A model generated the notes under the pieces. That model was not told the DNA's origin. It saw only the letters and a program-made list of their open reading frames with translations, and did not search any database. Position numbers and translations under genes: made by a program. Below, piece by piece: positions 10,483 through 23,660 of a stretch of DNA of 64,000 nucleotides (the stretch's first letter is position 1; the number at the start of each line of letters is the position of its first letter). The stretch lies in assembly GCA_027886185.1 (NCBI GenBank), contig WOAB01000056.1, positions 13,764,001-13,828,000 on the forward strand. Direction: 5' to 3'. The DNA comes from Rheum nobile (Eukaryota; Streptophyta; Magnoliopsida; Caryophyllales; Polygonaceae).

Positions 10483-13211
10483 TGTAATATCCCGTATATT
10501 TGCACGAATAAAATTTTTGAATTTTCTTAAGCCATATTGCAAGCTAGGTTAATTTTGAGGAGATACGAACATTCTGTGTAATGTTTGACTTCTGTAATAT
10601 TTTTCTGAGCAATATAAAATACAGTTAAGGTATTTTGGCTTAAAAGCTCGTTCGTGTACAAATATATTTAACCCGGGGTTAAGTAAAATTACCACTTAAG
10701 GTAAAAAAGGACAAAAGGGGAATTTCGGCCTTTGCCTTAGCCCCCACAGCAAGCCAACTTCAGCAGCTGGGAAGCCAACTTGGTGCAGCTGGCAAGCTAG
10801 CTTAGGTGACTCTTCGGGGCTACTACCCTAGCTTGGACACCTCTTGGTATACTTGTCTTCAGATTAGTCTTCATGGTTTGCCAATAAATGAAGAGATAAA
10901 GTCGTGGGAGAAGCCAGAAGTCGGCTCCTCACCACCTTTTGCTGTCAAAAGCCCAGAAATTCAGCATCTGGCAAGCATTTTGGCACGGTTGGCAAACTAG
11001 CTTAGGTGACTCACCGGGGATATTGGCCTAGCTTGGACACCTCATGGGGTACGTGTCTTCAGGGTGGTCTTCGTGGTTTGCCTATAAAAGAAGAGGAGAG
11101 ATCGTGAGAGGAGCCAGAAACTCGTTCCTCACCATCTTCGTCCTCCTCTTTTCTGTCAGAAATCAGCAAAACGTGTTCCTGAGCTGAACTTTGAGATCGA
11201 TTTCTGATCGATTCACTCATTCGTTTAGCCAGATCAAAGTTGCATATTGAAGGTGAAGTGTAGCTTAAGAGGGTGAGAAGAATAGACAAGCTCGAATCGA
11301 ACTAGAGGTCGATCGAAAATTGGTAAGAAAACCCTTGCGAACCACTGATTTTTCCCTTCAGAAATTTGTGACTTTTGCTGAACTTTGAATCCGATTTTCG
11401 TGGTTGTTTGGGCTTTGTTTTGATCCGTTCTCAGGAGGCTTTTGAAGCTTGTTGGTAGCTTAAGAGGGTGGTAGACTTGAACCAAGAAGAATCGAAGCCT
11501 AAAGGGATCGATTTGGGTAAGTTTCTACACATGGTTGCTCTCGTCTCCTCGCCCCTATTCGACCACCGCACCCCACGGCGACGAACCACCGCACCAGCGG
11601 TAAGCATAGGCCGTGATGTGTGTGTGTTGGGCTTGGTAGTGGGCGAAGCTCGAACCCCTTTGATCTTTATTCCTTTAGATTCGTATATGTAGATATTGAA
11701 TCTAATTTAGGGTCTTGTTATGGGTCGTTCCAGAAGGATTTATTATCCCAGATCTGTTCCAGTTTTGGACTTGGAAACCCTTTAATTCTAAGTGTGCAAA
11801 GCTTTCATCGGATCTAAGGCAAGTGGCGGTTCGCTCTTGCTTATCATTCCATATTTCCATTAATTATCAATTGCTTAATTGTTAATTAATTTGGATTGAT
11901 CATTGTTCATGTCTGGAATAGTTTTATGAAACTATCTTTGGAAATTAAAATGGATATTATAATAGGTTGTATATCTGCTAGAACAACGCTATTATATATA
12001 TATATATACCTAGATTGAAATATATCTATGATGTTAGCCGTGATGGCTTTAATATGATTATTTGACTGTTCTGAACTGTGTAGTTAGAACGAGTATTTGT
12101 AGGAACGTGACTGAGGCCCTGGGGCCCAGTCGTTTCTTTATAATCAGGTAGAGAGGTGGCTCGTCCCCACCTAATACCAATTGGATGGTCATGACCTACC
12201 TCTTTACTCGGGTGAAGAGGTGGTGCACTTAAACAGTGTCACAAATCTTGGGAGTGTTCCCAAAAGATCTCTTGTCTCGGGACGAGCTGATCCTAAAAGT
12301 TTATAACGTAATTGTGTGTTTTGGAATTAAATAAGATAAGTGACGTAGGTTCGCACATGATTAATATACCTCGACGAGTAGCGCAGCTAAGTAATAGTGC
12401 GGCTAGGAAAACTCGTTTAGACTTGAATGTAGTACGTTCTCTTTCCAATCTGGAGTCGTATCATGCGGTGATTCGCATTATACGGTGAGGTTGGTCGTGA
12501 ACCGAAGCATCTCAGTCAGTTTTTAACGTTATGTATATACATATGAAACTATAATGTTCCAGACTTGTCATATTTCCTTAAGACTCAATCTCTTGGAGTC
12601 TCTTTCGGGTCGGTCTCTATGGAGATTCAGTCTTCCAGAGTCGTCTCTTCTGCATACCTCTTGTTGTTATTCCGTGAAAGTGCCGGATTATGTATCGTCC
12701 CTTCGGTTATCATTCGAGGGACAATGATAGTAAACGGTTACGATCACTCGAACCACTCTGCTTTTTACCCTTGCTAGTCTATTCAAGTAGACTAACCCAC
12801 GAACATTGTTCTCCGCATGTGGGCTGGTGTCATCCGTTCGATTCGGCACATCAGATAGAACGCAGATATGAGGAGACTAGATTGACTATGAAGATGACGG
12901 TTGTTTTGATGTTTTAATAATTCTAATCAGGTTGAGATCCTTGGACATGTGATCATGGTGATCACAACTCTTTTGTAATATTTTAAGAAAGACTTCCGTT
13001 GTGTTTGATTTAACTCTGTATATTTGTCCTATTCGGGATTGGGATGTAATCCCGGGATTCATGATTTAATTAAATATTACAATGATTTTGTATCATTTGT
13101 TTTTCATGATTGTGTTTAAACCGGTAAAGCCTTGGGTGGCTTCGGTAAGAAACACCGATGTCACTGGCGGTAATACCTTTCCAAATGGATTATAAATTTG
13201 GGGGTGTTACA
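10483..13211 (+). repeat. 5' LTR
   Basis: TG..CA bounded, 2729 bp. It holds a 200-bp direct duplication of its core promoter: CTTAGGTGAC at 10801 and 11001. The second copy has the TATA box TATAAA at 11083-11088; the first has CCAATAAATG at the same place. The short open frames within it are not conserved genes. Confidence 0.95.
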
Positions 13212-13215
13212 GATT

Positions 13216-13227
13216 TGGTATCAGAGC
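13216..13227 (+). other. Primer binding site, initiator tRNA-Met
   Basis: TGGTATCAGAGC lies four bases after the 5' LTR end and matches the 3' end complement of plant initiator tRNA-Met, the usual minus-strand primer of this superfamily. Confidence 0.93.
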
Positions 13228-13815
13228 CAAAGGTTTTTAAAACGGGTTGGGTATTTGAGAACCATTTACTCGTTTTAAAATTGAAAAGTGTTTTCAAGAG
13301 CTCAGAATTTTCGAAACGGTACAAATTTCAAACCGTTCATAGTCATGCCTTCTCTCTAGTCTGATATAGGAAGTTGCTTCCATATCTAGAAAGACTAATT
13401 CTTTTCTCATTGCCCGTGAGATATGGGTGCGTTCTGTTTTCTTCAGAGGAACTCGGAAGAAGCTGAGATGGCGAATCTCTAGATAGGCTTGAGTTCCCGG
13501 TTCTCTCATTGTGCTTTGAGGTTGTAGAACCTAGTAGTCCACCGAGAAGGTGAAGACCGTACTCTCTGAGTCGGTAGGAGTAGTGTCCGATAGACCAAGG
13601 TTCCTGAGACAGAATCGAGGAAGGACATTGAGGAAAAGGAATATGTGCTAAGTTTAGCAGTTCCCTTTCCTAGGGCTTTGTTGTCAGAGCTATCAACTCG
13701 GTTTGAATTCATCCATGAAAATTTACCAAGTTTCTATTCCAAGTCAATTTTATTACATTAAATATATTGGAAAGATATTAATGTATAAAATACTTGGAAC
13801 TTGATCGGTAAACAG

Positions 13816-14880
13816 ATGGTGGATACTATAAACCCTGTGGAAGAACAAGAGTTTGTTGCTCACAACAATTCAGGAGGCAGTGACCAAGCTCAGGTCAATG
13901 CTCCAATGGCATTTGACGCAGCAACAGTTGAGGCAATTCGGGGAATGGTGATACAGGCAGTCACCGATATCCTGTGACCAGTTGCGCCTCAGGCACAAGA
14001 CATGCCAATTCCTCCAGTAATTCCTAGAGTTGTGGAACAAAATGTCCAAGTACATCGAGAAGAGGTGGTCAGGAACGGAGGCAATTATGTCTGTGCACTG
14101 AAGGCCATAAACTCTATGAAGCCTGACAGCTATGATGGCAAGGGAGAACCAGTCAGAGTAGCATATTGGTTCTCACACATGGAACGGTTGTTCCGCAACA
14201 TTGAATGCACTGAAGCTGAGAAAGTGCATATTGCTTCTCTCCATCTGAAAGAGGAAGCTAGTGAGTGGTGGGAAAGCACCAGACTAGCTGATCATCCAGG
14301 ATTGAACTGGGGAATGTTCAAAGCCAAGATGACCGACCGTTTCTTCTCTCGTGCTATGAGGGATGAGAAACACAAGGAATTCCTTTATCCGAAGACGGAA
14401 GGATTAATAGTGACTGAACTTGCGACCAAGTTTAATCACCTATTGCAATACGCTGGATCGAATGTGTCTAGCGAAGAACAGAAAATCTGGCATTTCCACG
14501 AGTGGATGAGCCCAGATATTAAGCCATGGATGGTGCGTCACGGATGCTCTACTTTGGAGCAATACGTGGATGCAGCTTATAAAGTGGAGGTGACTCTAGA
14601 GGAGTCAACGAAGAAGCGTAATCATCAAAAGTTGATGCAAAATCCATCTCAGGCAAGTGGATTTAAACGTCCCGCGCCACCATCTAACTTTGTCAAGTCT
14701 AGCAAAGCAATGACGGATATGACTCAAGGAGGGTCAACACAGCAGTTGGGTCAGGGCAAGAGTCCGATCCAGTGCTATAATTGTGGCACAACTGGGCATA
14801 AGAGCAGTGTGTGTCAGCAGGAAAGGAGAGTATGCTTTGGCTGTGGAAGAGAATGTCATATGCAGAAGTTCTGTCGATAA
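13816..14880 (+). pseudogene. gag: gag of the young Ty3/gypsy element, with internal stops
   Basis: The frame starts at ATG 13816 and is broken by TGA at 13975-13977. It then continues from 14002 with the capsid region (FSHMERLFRNIECTEAEKV, WWESTRLADHPGLNW). Two CCHC zinc knuckles follow near the end (CYNCGTTGHKSSVC and CFGCGRECHMQKFC). The second departs from the usual CX2CX4HX4C by one residue: its GREC stretch replaces the usual G-K/R-x-G. TAA at 14878-14880 also looks premature, because gag-like sequence stays readable in frame to about 15080. Gag would package element RNA. Confidence 0.85.
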
Positions 14881-15399
14881 GGGGAGCAGAAAGAAACTGA
14901 GTTACACCAAGGGTCTGTTAACCAGAACAATCGACCCAGGTTTAGACCAGTGGAAGCTCCTAGTCCTTTAATGCAAACAACTGCGCAAAACAAGGGGAAG
15001 ATCCCAGTTGCTTCTGTAAGTCAGGGTCAACGTCTTTACGTGATGCGTGAGGCGGATGGACCTGATGCTTCAATTGCTTAAAGTACTCAGCAAGGCTAGC
15101 AAAGTTTAGTCTTTTGTACTACCTCTGTGATATGTTGTGGACTTAGGTGTTATCCAGTCTTTTGTTTCTGATAGTTATATTAGTAAGTTTAAGTATGCAA
15201 CAAGGTTCGTAAACCTTTTGTTGTAAATATTCTTTCTAATATAAACGTATGGTTCAAACCAATCGTCTGTTAGAATTTTGGTTACCTTTTTGGATAAGAA
15301 ATTCGAAGAGGAATCGATCTGAATGACCATGGTTCCATGCGACATTTTCTCAGTATGGATTAGCTGACGCGTCATGAGGCGGTCATCAATTTTAGTTCG

Positions 15400-15896
15400 A
15401 AGACTATGACGATGTCATCTAGAGGCCACGTGATTAATGAGAAATGGGGTTATGGTTGATCCCCAGAAGATTGAAGCGGTAGCTGATTGGAAGCGGCCTC
15501 AGGATGTGAATGAGGTGCGCAGTTTCCTTGGACTTGTTGACCATTACAGACGGTTCATGGAAGGATTTTCTAAAATCACTCTACCCATGACCGATTTGCT
15601 CCACAAGGTCCACAAGAAGTTTGTTTGGAGTGACAAGTGCAATGCCAATTTTCAAGAAGTTGAAAAAGTGTCTGACCTCGACACCGGTTGTAGCGCTGCC
15701 AAAAGAGGATGATGATTATATAGTCTATAGTGATGCTTCGAAGAGTAGGTTGAGATATGTCTTGGTGCAAAGAGGCAAGGTTTTTGCATACGCATCTAGA
15801 CAACTGAAAACCTATGAAGCAAACTATCTGACGTATGATCTAGATCTTGCATCAATAGTGTTTGCATTGGAAACTGAGGTTACTTGGGAAACCTGA
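15400..15896 (+). pseudogene. Remnant of reverse transcriptase end and RNase H start
   Basis: From about 15437 the RT thumb is readable (VDPQKIEAVADWKRP, VRSFLGLVDHYRRFM). After a frameshift near 15665 the RNase H start follows (YIVYSDASKSRLRYVLVQ, FAYASRQLKTYEANY). The catalytic RT half, most of RNase H and all integrase are missing, replaced by a direct jump to the polypurine tract. The preceding stretch 15080-15400 holds no recognisable domain. Confidence 0.82.
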
Positions 15897-15969
15897 GAAA
15901 CTGAGGCGGATATGCTTAGACACTTTCCCGAGTTGTTTTCGGCCAAGTTTCGGGGTCAAAACTTCTTTT

Positions 15970-15982
15970 AAGGGGGGAGTGA
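15970..15982 (+). other. Polypurine tract
   Basis: AAGGGGGGAGTGA directly precedes the 3' LTR and would prime plus-strand cDNA synthesis. Confidence 0.88.
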
Positions 15983-18707
15983 TGTAATATCCCGTATATT
16001 TGCACGAATAAAATTTTTGAATTTTCTTAAGCCATATTGCAAGCCAGATTAATTTTGAGGAGATACGAACATTCTGTGTAATGTTTGACTTCTGTAATAT
16101 TTTTCTGAGCAATATAAAATACAGTTAAGGTATTTTGGCTTAAAAGCTCGTTCGTGTACAAATATATTTAACCCGGGGTTAAGTAAAACTACCACTTAAG
16201 GTAAAAAAGGACAAAAGGGGAATTTCGGCCTTTGCCTTAGCCCCCACAGCAAGCCAACTTCAGCAGCTGGGAAGCCAACTTGGTGCAGCTGGCAAGCTAG
16301 CTTAGGTGACTCTTCGGGGCTACTACCCTAGCTTGGACACCTCTTGGTATACTTGTCTTCAGATTAGTCTTCATGGTTTGCCAATAAATGAAGAGATAAA
16401 GTCGTGGGAGAAGCCAGAAGTCGGCTCCTCACCACCTTTTGCTGTCAAAAGCCCAGAAATTCAGCATCTGGAAAGCATTTTGGCACGGTTGGCAAACTAG
16501 CTTAGGTGACTCACCGGGGCTATTGGCCTAGCTTGGACACCTCATGGGGTACGTGTCTTCAGGATGGTCTTCGTGGTTTGCCTATAAAAGAAGAGGAGAG
16601 ATCGTGAGAGGAGCCAGAAACTCGTTCCTCACCATCTTCGTCCTCCTCTTTTCTGTCAGAAATCAGCAAAACGTGTTCCTGAGCTGAACTTTGAGATCGA
16701 TTTCTGATCGATTCACTCATTCGTTTGGCCAGATCAAAGTTGCATATTGAAGGTGAAGTGTAGCTTAAGAGGGTGAGAAGAATAGACAAGCTCGAATCGA
16801 ACTAAAGGTCGATCGAAAATTGGTAAGAAAACCCTTGCGAACCACTGATTTTTCCCTTCAGAAATTTGTGACTTTTGCTGAACTTTGAATCCGATTTTCG
16901 TGGTTGTTTGGGCTTTGTTTTGATCCGTTCTCAGGAGGCTTTTGAAGCTTGTTGGTAGCTTAAGAGGGTGGTAGACTTGAACCAAGAAGAATCGAAGCCT
17001 AAAGGGATCGATTTGGGTAAGTTTCTACACATGGTTGCTCTCGTCTCCTCGCCCATGTTCGACCACCGCACCCCACGGCGACGAACCACCGCACCCGCGG
17101 CAAGCATAGGCCGTGATGTGTGTGTGTTGGGCTTGGTAGTGGGCGAAGCTCGAACCCATTTGATCTTTATTCCTTTAGATTCGTATATGTAGATATTGAA
17201 TCTAATTTAGGGTCTTGTTATGGGTCGTTCCAGAAGGATTTATTATCCCAGATCTGTTCCAGTTTTGGACTTGGAAACCCTTTAATTCTAAGTGTGCAAA
17301 GCTTTCATCGGATCTAAGGCAAGTGGCGGTTCGCTCTTGCTTATCATTCCATATTTCCATTAATTATCAATTGCTTAATTGTTAATTAATTTGGATTGAT
17401 CATTGTTCATGTCTGGAATAGTTTTATGAAACTATCTTTGGAAATTAAAATGGATATTATAATAGGTTGTATATCTGCTAGAACAACGTTATTATATATA
17501 TATACCTAGATTGAAATATATCTATGATGTTAGCCGTGATGGCTTTAATATGATTATTTGACTGTTCTGAACTGTGTAGTTAGAACGAGTATTCGTAGGA
17601 ACGTGACTGAGGCCCTGGGGCCCAGTCGTTTCTTTATAATCAGGTAGAGAGGTGGCTCGTCCCCACCTAATACCAATTGGATGGTCATGACCTACCTCTT
17701 TACTCGGGTGAAGAGGTGGTGCACTTAAACAGTGTCACAAATCTTGGGAGTGTTCCCAAAAGATCTCTTGTCTCGGGACGAGCTGATCCTAAAAGTTTAT
17801 AACGTAATTGTGTGTTTTGGAATTAAATAAGATAAGTGTCGTAGGTTCGCACATGATTAATATACCTCGACGAGTAGCGCAGCTAAGTAATAGTACGGCT
17901 AGGAAAACTCGTTTAGACTTGAATGTAGTACGTTCTCTTTCCAATCTGGAGTCGTATCATGCGGTGATTTGCATTATACGGTGAGGTTGGTCGTAAACCG
18001 AAGCATCTCAGTCAGTTTTTAACGTTATGTATATACATATGAAACTATAATGTTCCAGACTTGTCATATTTCCTTAAGACTCAATCTCTTGGAGTCTCTT
18101 TCGGGTCGGTCTCTGTGGAGATTCAGTCTTCCAGAGTCGTCTCTTCTGCATACCTCTTGTTGTTATTCCGTGAAAGTGCCGGATTATGTATCGTCCCTTC
18201 GGTTATCATTCGAGGGACAATGATAGTAAACGGTTACGATCACTCGAACCACTCTGCTTTTTACCCTTGCTAGTCTATTCAAGTAGACTAACCCACGAAC
18301 ATTGTTCTCCGCATGTGGGCTGGTGTCATCCGTTCGATTCGGCACATCAGATAGAACGCAGATATGAGGAGACTAGATTGACTATGAAGATGATGGTTGT
18401 TTTGATGTTTTAATAATTCTAATCAGGTTGAGATCCTTGGGCATGTGATCATGGTGATCACAACTCTTTTGTAATATTTTAAGAAAGACTTCCGTTGTGT
18501 TTGATTTAACTCTGTATATTTGTCCTATTCGGGATTGGGATGTAATCCCGGAATTCATGATTTAATTAAATATTACAATGATTTTGTATCATTTGTTTTT
18601 CATGATTGTGTTTAAACCGGTAAAGCCTTGGGTGGCTTCGGTAAGAAACACCGAGGTCACTGGCGGTAATACCTTTCCAAATGGATTATAAATTTGGGGG
18701 TGTTACA
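15983..18707 (+). repeat. 3' LTR
   Basis: 2725 bp, about 99 percent identical to the 5' LTR. The TATA box sits at 16583-16588. It keeps the same 200-bp internal promoter duplication, so that duplication predates this insertion. Confidence 0.95.
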
Positions 18708-18712
18708 ACTTT

Positions 18713-19445
18713 CCCAATTTTCTTTCTTTTCAACACTTAGCTAACAGATGAAGGAATTCAAAAATGGGCTTGATTTTTCTCTGCCATCACTTGGTATCTT
18801 GGGTGGCTCAAAGGGTCATGGTATAGGTGGCTCCTGTAGGGATCCTACATGGACCTCCCAAGGTATTACCTCTTTGTTTTAGTCCTATTTGAGTTATTTC
18901 ATCTCATATGTCTTCAAATTGATCATTTTTATCAATTTATTTACTCTGAAATCTACAGTTTTCGGCTAATTGTGTCTGATGCTTATAAATTGCAGATCCA
19001 TGGCGGTGGTGAGAGTTTAAGGTCGCGTCTTTCACTGTTACACTTTGCCATTTTTCTTTCTCCTTCTCTATGAACTGGCGACCGTTTCTCTTTCCTTTTC
19101 AATACTTTCACATCAACAAAAATTCCTTTGCATATCTAGATCCGTAAACTTGGATCTCAGTTTTGTTTAAAAAAAAACCTTTCATGAAAAGCCTAGATAC
19201 TACCACCACAAAAAAAAAATCGTTCTCTTTAAGATCCAAGGTTGTTCTCTTTCAGATCCAAAAAAATAGTTCTTATTTTGATCTTTAAGCTACAAAGGCG
19301 ACCATCGGGGTTGGTGAGAAGATACATACAAGTGCTACTGAAGAGTAACCTAAACCCTAATTTTCTGGAAGAAAGAGGTTATGGCGCGGTCTAGCTAATT
19401 TTTTCCCCTGATGGCCATTTGATGAAAGAGGTAATGGACGTTCTA
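18713..19445 (+). other. Promoter-like module A, middle part
   Basis: Resumes the Helitron after the retrotransposon. It is T-rich with repeats of AGATCC and a pyrimidine-rich leader, like modules B and C. The short open frame at 18849-19073 is not convincing as a gene. Confidence 0.45.
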
Positions 19446-19450
19446 TCTTC

Positions 19451-21787
19451 TGTAACACCCCCAAATTTTCCCTTGGAAAGGCATTACCGCCAGTGACCTC
19501 AGACGTTCTGTCCGATGTCACCCAAGGCTTTACCAGTTGATATAAATCATCAAACAACAATTATGATACAAAATATCATAACTTTCATTTAAAATCATTG
19601 TCTCGGCATTACATTCATAATCCGAAAGACAACCAAAATACAGCGGAAGACTGAATACAAGATATATTTAACACAACGAAAGACTTTAAATAACCAACAA
19701 AAGGGTCTTGATCGCAATGATCACCCGTCAAGGATCTCAACCTGAATAAACTTATCAAAAACATCGTTTGCGTCCATAGTCGCTCTAGCCTTCACGGGAT
19801 GGCAACTTATCTGATGTGCCGAATCGAACGGATGACACCAGCCAACCATGCCGAGAACAATTACGGTTGGTTAGTCTAATGAAATACTATGCAAGGGCTC
19901 AAACAGAGTGGTTCTAGGTATTCGTATTAGGTTAGACTCATCGTTTCTCGAATAATAACCGATAACGATAGTCAACCACCATACTTCCACCGGAATACAA
20001 CAAGAGGCATGAACAAGAGAAGACTCCAATTGAATTGAGTCTTATGGGAAAATCCAACAAGAAAGACTCCAAAAGATCGAGTCTTTACCACAAAGCATGA
20101 CAAGTATCTGGAACCCTTTTCCACACATAAGTTTAAAGGTCACCAAAGAGCATATTAATTATGTGCACACAAGACACTTATCTTCTTTAGTCATAAAACT
20201 CTCAACCAAGTTATAAGCTTTTACACACATGCCTAGCAAGGCATGCATACATATATTGCACCGAGCAACATATGCTACAGGGGATCTTTACACACATGCC
20301 TAGCAAGGCATGCATACATATGTTGCACCGAGCGACATTTGCTACAGGGGATCGGAATCCCGATATGAGCACCAGCTGTTGTGCCCTCACCCCCTACCAC
20401 CGAGGTAGAGTGACTGGTCATGACCTGCAAACGGGGTTGGATCCTTCCATCCTTCCCACCGGGTTATCAAGAAACGCATATCCCTCTCAAGGACTACCGC
20501 TCCTACGAATACTCGTGCTAACTAAACAGTTCAACACAGTAATAATTCATAATAAAGTCATCATGGCCATCATCATAGATATACCAATCTATATATATAT
20601 ATAATAGCGTTGTTCTAACAGATATACAACCTATTTTAATATCTTCTTTTATATCCACATACAGTTATCAAAACTGTTCCCAAACGAAAACAATATTCAT
20701 TCCAAATCAATTAACAATTAAACAATTGATAATCAATGGAAATATGGAATGATGAGCAAGAGCGAACCGCCACTTGCCTTAGATCCGCAGAAAGCAGCAC
20801 AAGCTTAACCTCGTCTGGACTCCGAGTCCAAAGCAACGATAGAACCTCGTTTCGCCTCGGTTTCGAGAGCTTTTGATCCTTAATCCTTGGCACCCTTAAT
20901 CACCACTATGGAGCACCTTTTCCTTCTTATTATAGCTTGGAAAGGGAGCTCGGATCTTAGCCCAAAGGATACTTAGAATTTTAGATGTGGAAGAGTGTTT
21001 AACGGGAGCTAAAATTCTTAAAAGCGGAGGAAGCTTTCTTAGCTTCAATTCCCACTCTTCACTCACGGTTCTCCTCCTATATTATATGTGCAAAGCTACG
21101 TTAATGTTACTGATTTAAATCTCAGCTCAAAACCCACGCTTAAAGCTTCATATCACCAAAGTGAAGCTATTACCTTCACTATATATAGCCGTGATGATGC
21201 AATGGATGCCGTCCATTTTTGTGCAAATTGGCCAACAACTTCTGCAAAGCCACATGATACCCTTGCAACTTGCTAATGTTGCCGCCCATTTCATCCAATT
21301 TGGCCACATAAATTCTGCAATCTCACGTGGTTACCTTGCAAGTTGCCTTGCCACTTGAAATCTGAATTTTCATCTTATATATATATGTCCCACGTAGCAA
21401 GCTTAATTAGGTGAGTAAGCAAAGTAAAACATAGGCCTACGTGAATCTATGTAAGCATTAACATGTAAGCTTGCTTACATAATCACATATCATCCGTCCA
21501 AATTGAGTAATCTTGGTCCAATTGTTACGGGACACTTGCCCCTTTCGGATCGGTGTCCCATTAAAATCCCGGGTTAAATATATTTGTACCTGTTAACGTC
21601 TTTACACCCGAATGACCATTTGTAAATCCCGAAAATACGTCGAATGTATTTTATTTCACTTAAGGAATTATTACGGAGATCATGGATATTACAGAAAATC
21701 CAACTCCACTGAAAGCGAAAAAAACTTATAGAACGAAGGATGGAAAAATTACCCAAATACCCTTACTAAAAATTAAGGGGTATTACA
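19451..21787 (-). mobile_element. Solo LTR of a related Ty3/gypsy family
   Basis: Starts TGTAACACCCCC and ends GGGTATTACA on +, the reverse complement layout of the LTRs at 10483 and 15983. A perfect 5-bp duplication TCTTC flanks it (19446-19450 and 21788-21792). There is no interior and no partner, so it is a solo LTR left by LTR-LTR recombination. It is clearly diverged from the full element 0.7 kb away and lies in the opposite orientation. Confidence 0.93.
20220..20353 (-). repeat. 67-bp tandem duplication within the solo LTR
   Basis: ACACACATGCCTAGCAAGG recurs 67 bp apart (about 20223 and 20290), each followed by GCTACAGGGGATC. The two copies differ at only a few positions. Confidence 0.85.
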
Positions 21788-21792
21788 TCTTC

Positions 21793-22710
21793 TTTGTATG
21801 TGTGTCTCTCTATCTCTATCTATATATCTTTATCTACACTTTTTAGTGATTTACGTTTGAATATAACATTAAACAATAATCAGATAGATTTTGGACTTAA
21901 AACGGGATTAATAATATGTTTTTTGTTGTGGCTCATTATTGTCTCATATGAATGGCTGGTTAGATATTTCTTATATTTGAATGATTTTGGATTAAATCTG
22001 ATTTATGTTCTTGCCATGAATCGATTGAAAGAAGCCGGATTAAAAATTATTTTGTGAAAAAATTGATGTTTCTTTAGGCAAACAATTTCATTGGCTTATT
22101 GCCCTATTTAATATTTATTAATTTTAATAAGCCTGATTAATTTAATGTCCTTATAGGCCCAAATACGACCCAACATCTTTACTGAAATTTAATCAAATCG
22201 ATATCCCATATTTTAATATATTTATAATTAATTAATTAATTAATTAATGGACTTATCGGCCCATTACACGATTAATAATATTAATCAACTTGATAAATTG
22301 TAATGGGCTTATAAGCCCAATTACAAAACTCAACACTATTTGTATTTGCGGCCCAAAATTGTGTATGCTAAAAAAAATTGACAGATTTGTAGTAAAAAAA
22401 CTTTTAATGGGCTTATTGGCCCATTTAATACTTAATATTTTTAATGAAACTACACAAATTTAATGGTCTTATATTGCGGCCCAATAGTCTAATAAAATGT
22501 AATACAACTGACTAATTTATTTTTAATATATATATTTCTAAACCAATCCTAAAATTAATTAATGTGCTTATTGGCCATATTATGTTTAAATACTAAATGG
22601 ACTACCCTATTTGTATAGCTCATCAAATGTGGCTGGAAAATCGAATTGCTTTAATGGGCTTATAGGCCCAGTTATAACTAAAAAACGTAATCTAGGTAGA
22701 AGCCCAATTA
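21793..22710 (+). other. Promoter-like module A, last part, and TGGGCC repeats
   Basis: Contains ACTTAAAACGGGATTA (about 21896) and TTGATTGAAAGAAG-like text that recur in modules B and C, followed by a series of AATGGGCTTAT..GGCCCATT motifs to 22720. No gene is seen. Confidence 0.5.
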
Positions 22711-23660
22711 AATGGACTTATGGGCCTAAACCCTAGTTTGCATTTAGGATATAGTGAATTAAAAACAAATAAAGAATTTTACATTTCCAGATGCATCTAC
22801 GGTAACCCTATCTCATTTCATTTCTTGCTTTTGCATTTAGCGTTCTCTCTCTCCTTATCTCTTTAACATTTCTAGATCCATCTTCGACATTTGTCTTTCT
22901 TTTTCTATATTACAACCTTCTCTGTCACCTTTCTCTTTACTTGATTCAACCTTCTCCTTTTCATCGTTTGTCTTTTTCTATTTTCAAAACGTTCAGATCC
23001 AAAACGAAGTCGTATGAAGAGATGAGTTTACATATCTACTTTTTTTTACACTTTTTCGTCTTTGAGGGTTAAGAGAATAGATATTCCCACCACCGCTAGA
23101 AGATCTAGAACCCAAGACTGGCAGAAGATCGTCTTGGAAGGTTAAGAGAATAGTCATTCCAACCACCGCCAAAAGATCTAGGTCCCACCATCGGCAGACG
23201 AAGATCTAGAGCTGTGACGCTTCATCTTAATTTATTATGCAAAACCACACGGTCAGTTCCTCTTTATCTCTATCTCTTTGTCTCTCTATATCTCTGTCTC
23301 TATCTGTATATATATTTAGCTCCACTCTAGCGATTTAAACATTAATCAGGTAGACTTTGGATTTAAAACGGGATTAGTAATTTATTTTTTAGGGTTCATT
23401 AATACCTGATATGAATAAAAGCAATGATTTTGTATGAATCTTTTTCTTATGGTTCATTGACTTTATAGTTTATAAATGAAAATATTTGCTAGATTAATTT
23501 TAGTAGAGTATGAAACTATGAATGCTTGGTTAGATCTTTTTTTTCCGTTGAATATTTTTGGATTAAGTCTGACTTCTATTCTTGCCATGACTTGATTGAA
23601 AGAAACAGATTGACAAATTGCTTTGTGAAAAAAACGACGTTTCTGTAGCCTAAAATATTA
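22711..23660 (+). repeat. Promoter-like module B
   Basis: TGGGCC at 22721-22726 and AAACCCTA at 22728-22735 lie back to back. A CTCTCTCTCC leader (about 22845) and AGATCC repeats follow, then the shared block ACTTTGGATTTAAAACGGG near 23355. Order and spacing match module A, with substantial divergence. There is no open frame of note. Confidence 0.6.

Larger units (their letters stand above)
10483..18707 (+). mobile_element. Young, internally deleted Ty3/gypsy element with 2.7-kb LTRs
   Basis: Two long direct repeats (10483-13211 and 15983-18707) begin TGTAATATCC and end GGGTGTTACA. A perfect 5-bp target duplication ACTTT flanks them (10478-10482 and 18708-18712). An initiator tRNA-Met primer site and a polypurine tract are in place. 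The 2.77-kb interior keeps gag and only scraps of pol, so the element depends on relatives. By hand I count about 24 substitutions plus one 4-bp indel between LTRs (about 0.9 percent), which also explains the 2729 versus 2725 bp lengths. Gag with two CCHC knuckles and long LTRs suggests a Tekay-like chromovirus; that assignment is tentative. Confidence 0.95.

Noticed and set aside
16559..17317. Paired small frames repeated in both LTRs
   Set aside because: They repeat only because the LTRs are duplicated; no domain and no conservation in the related solo LTR.
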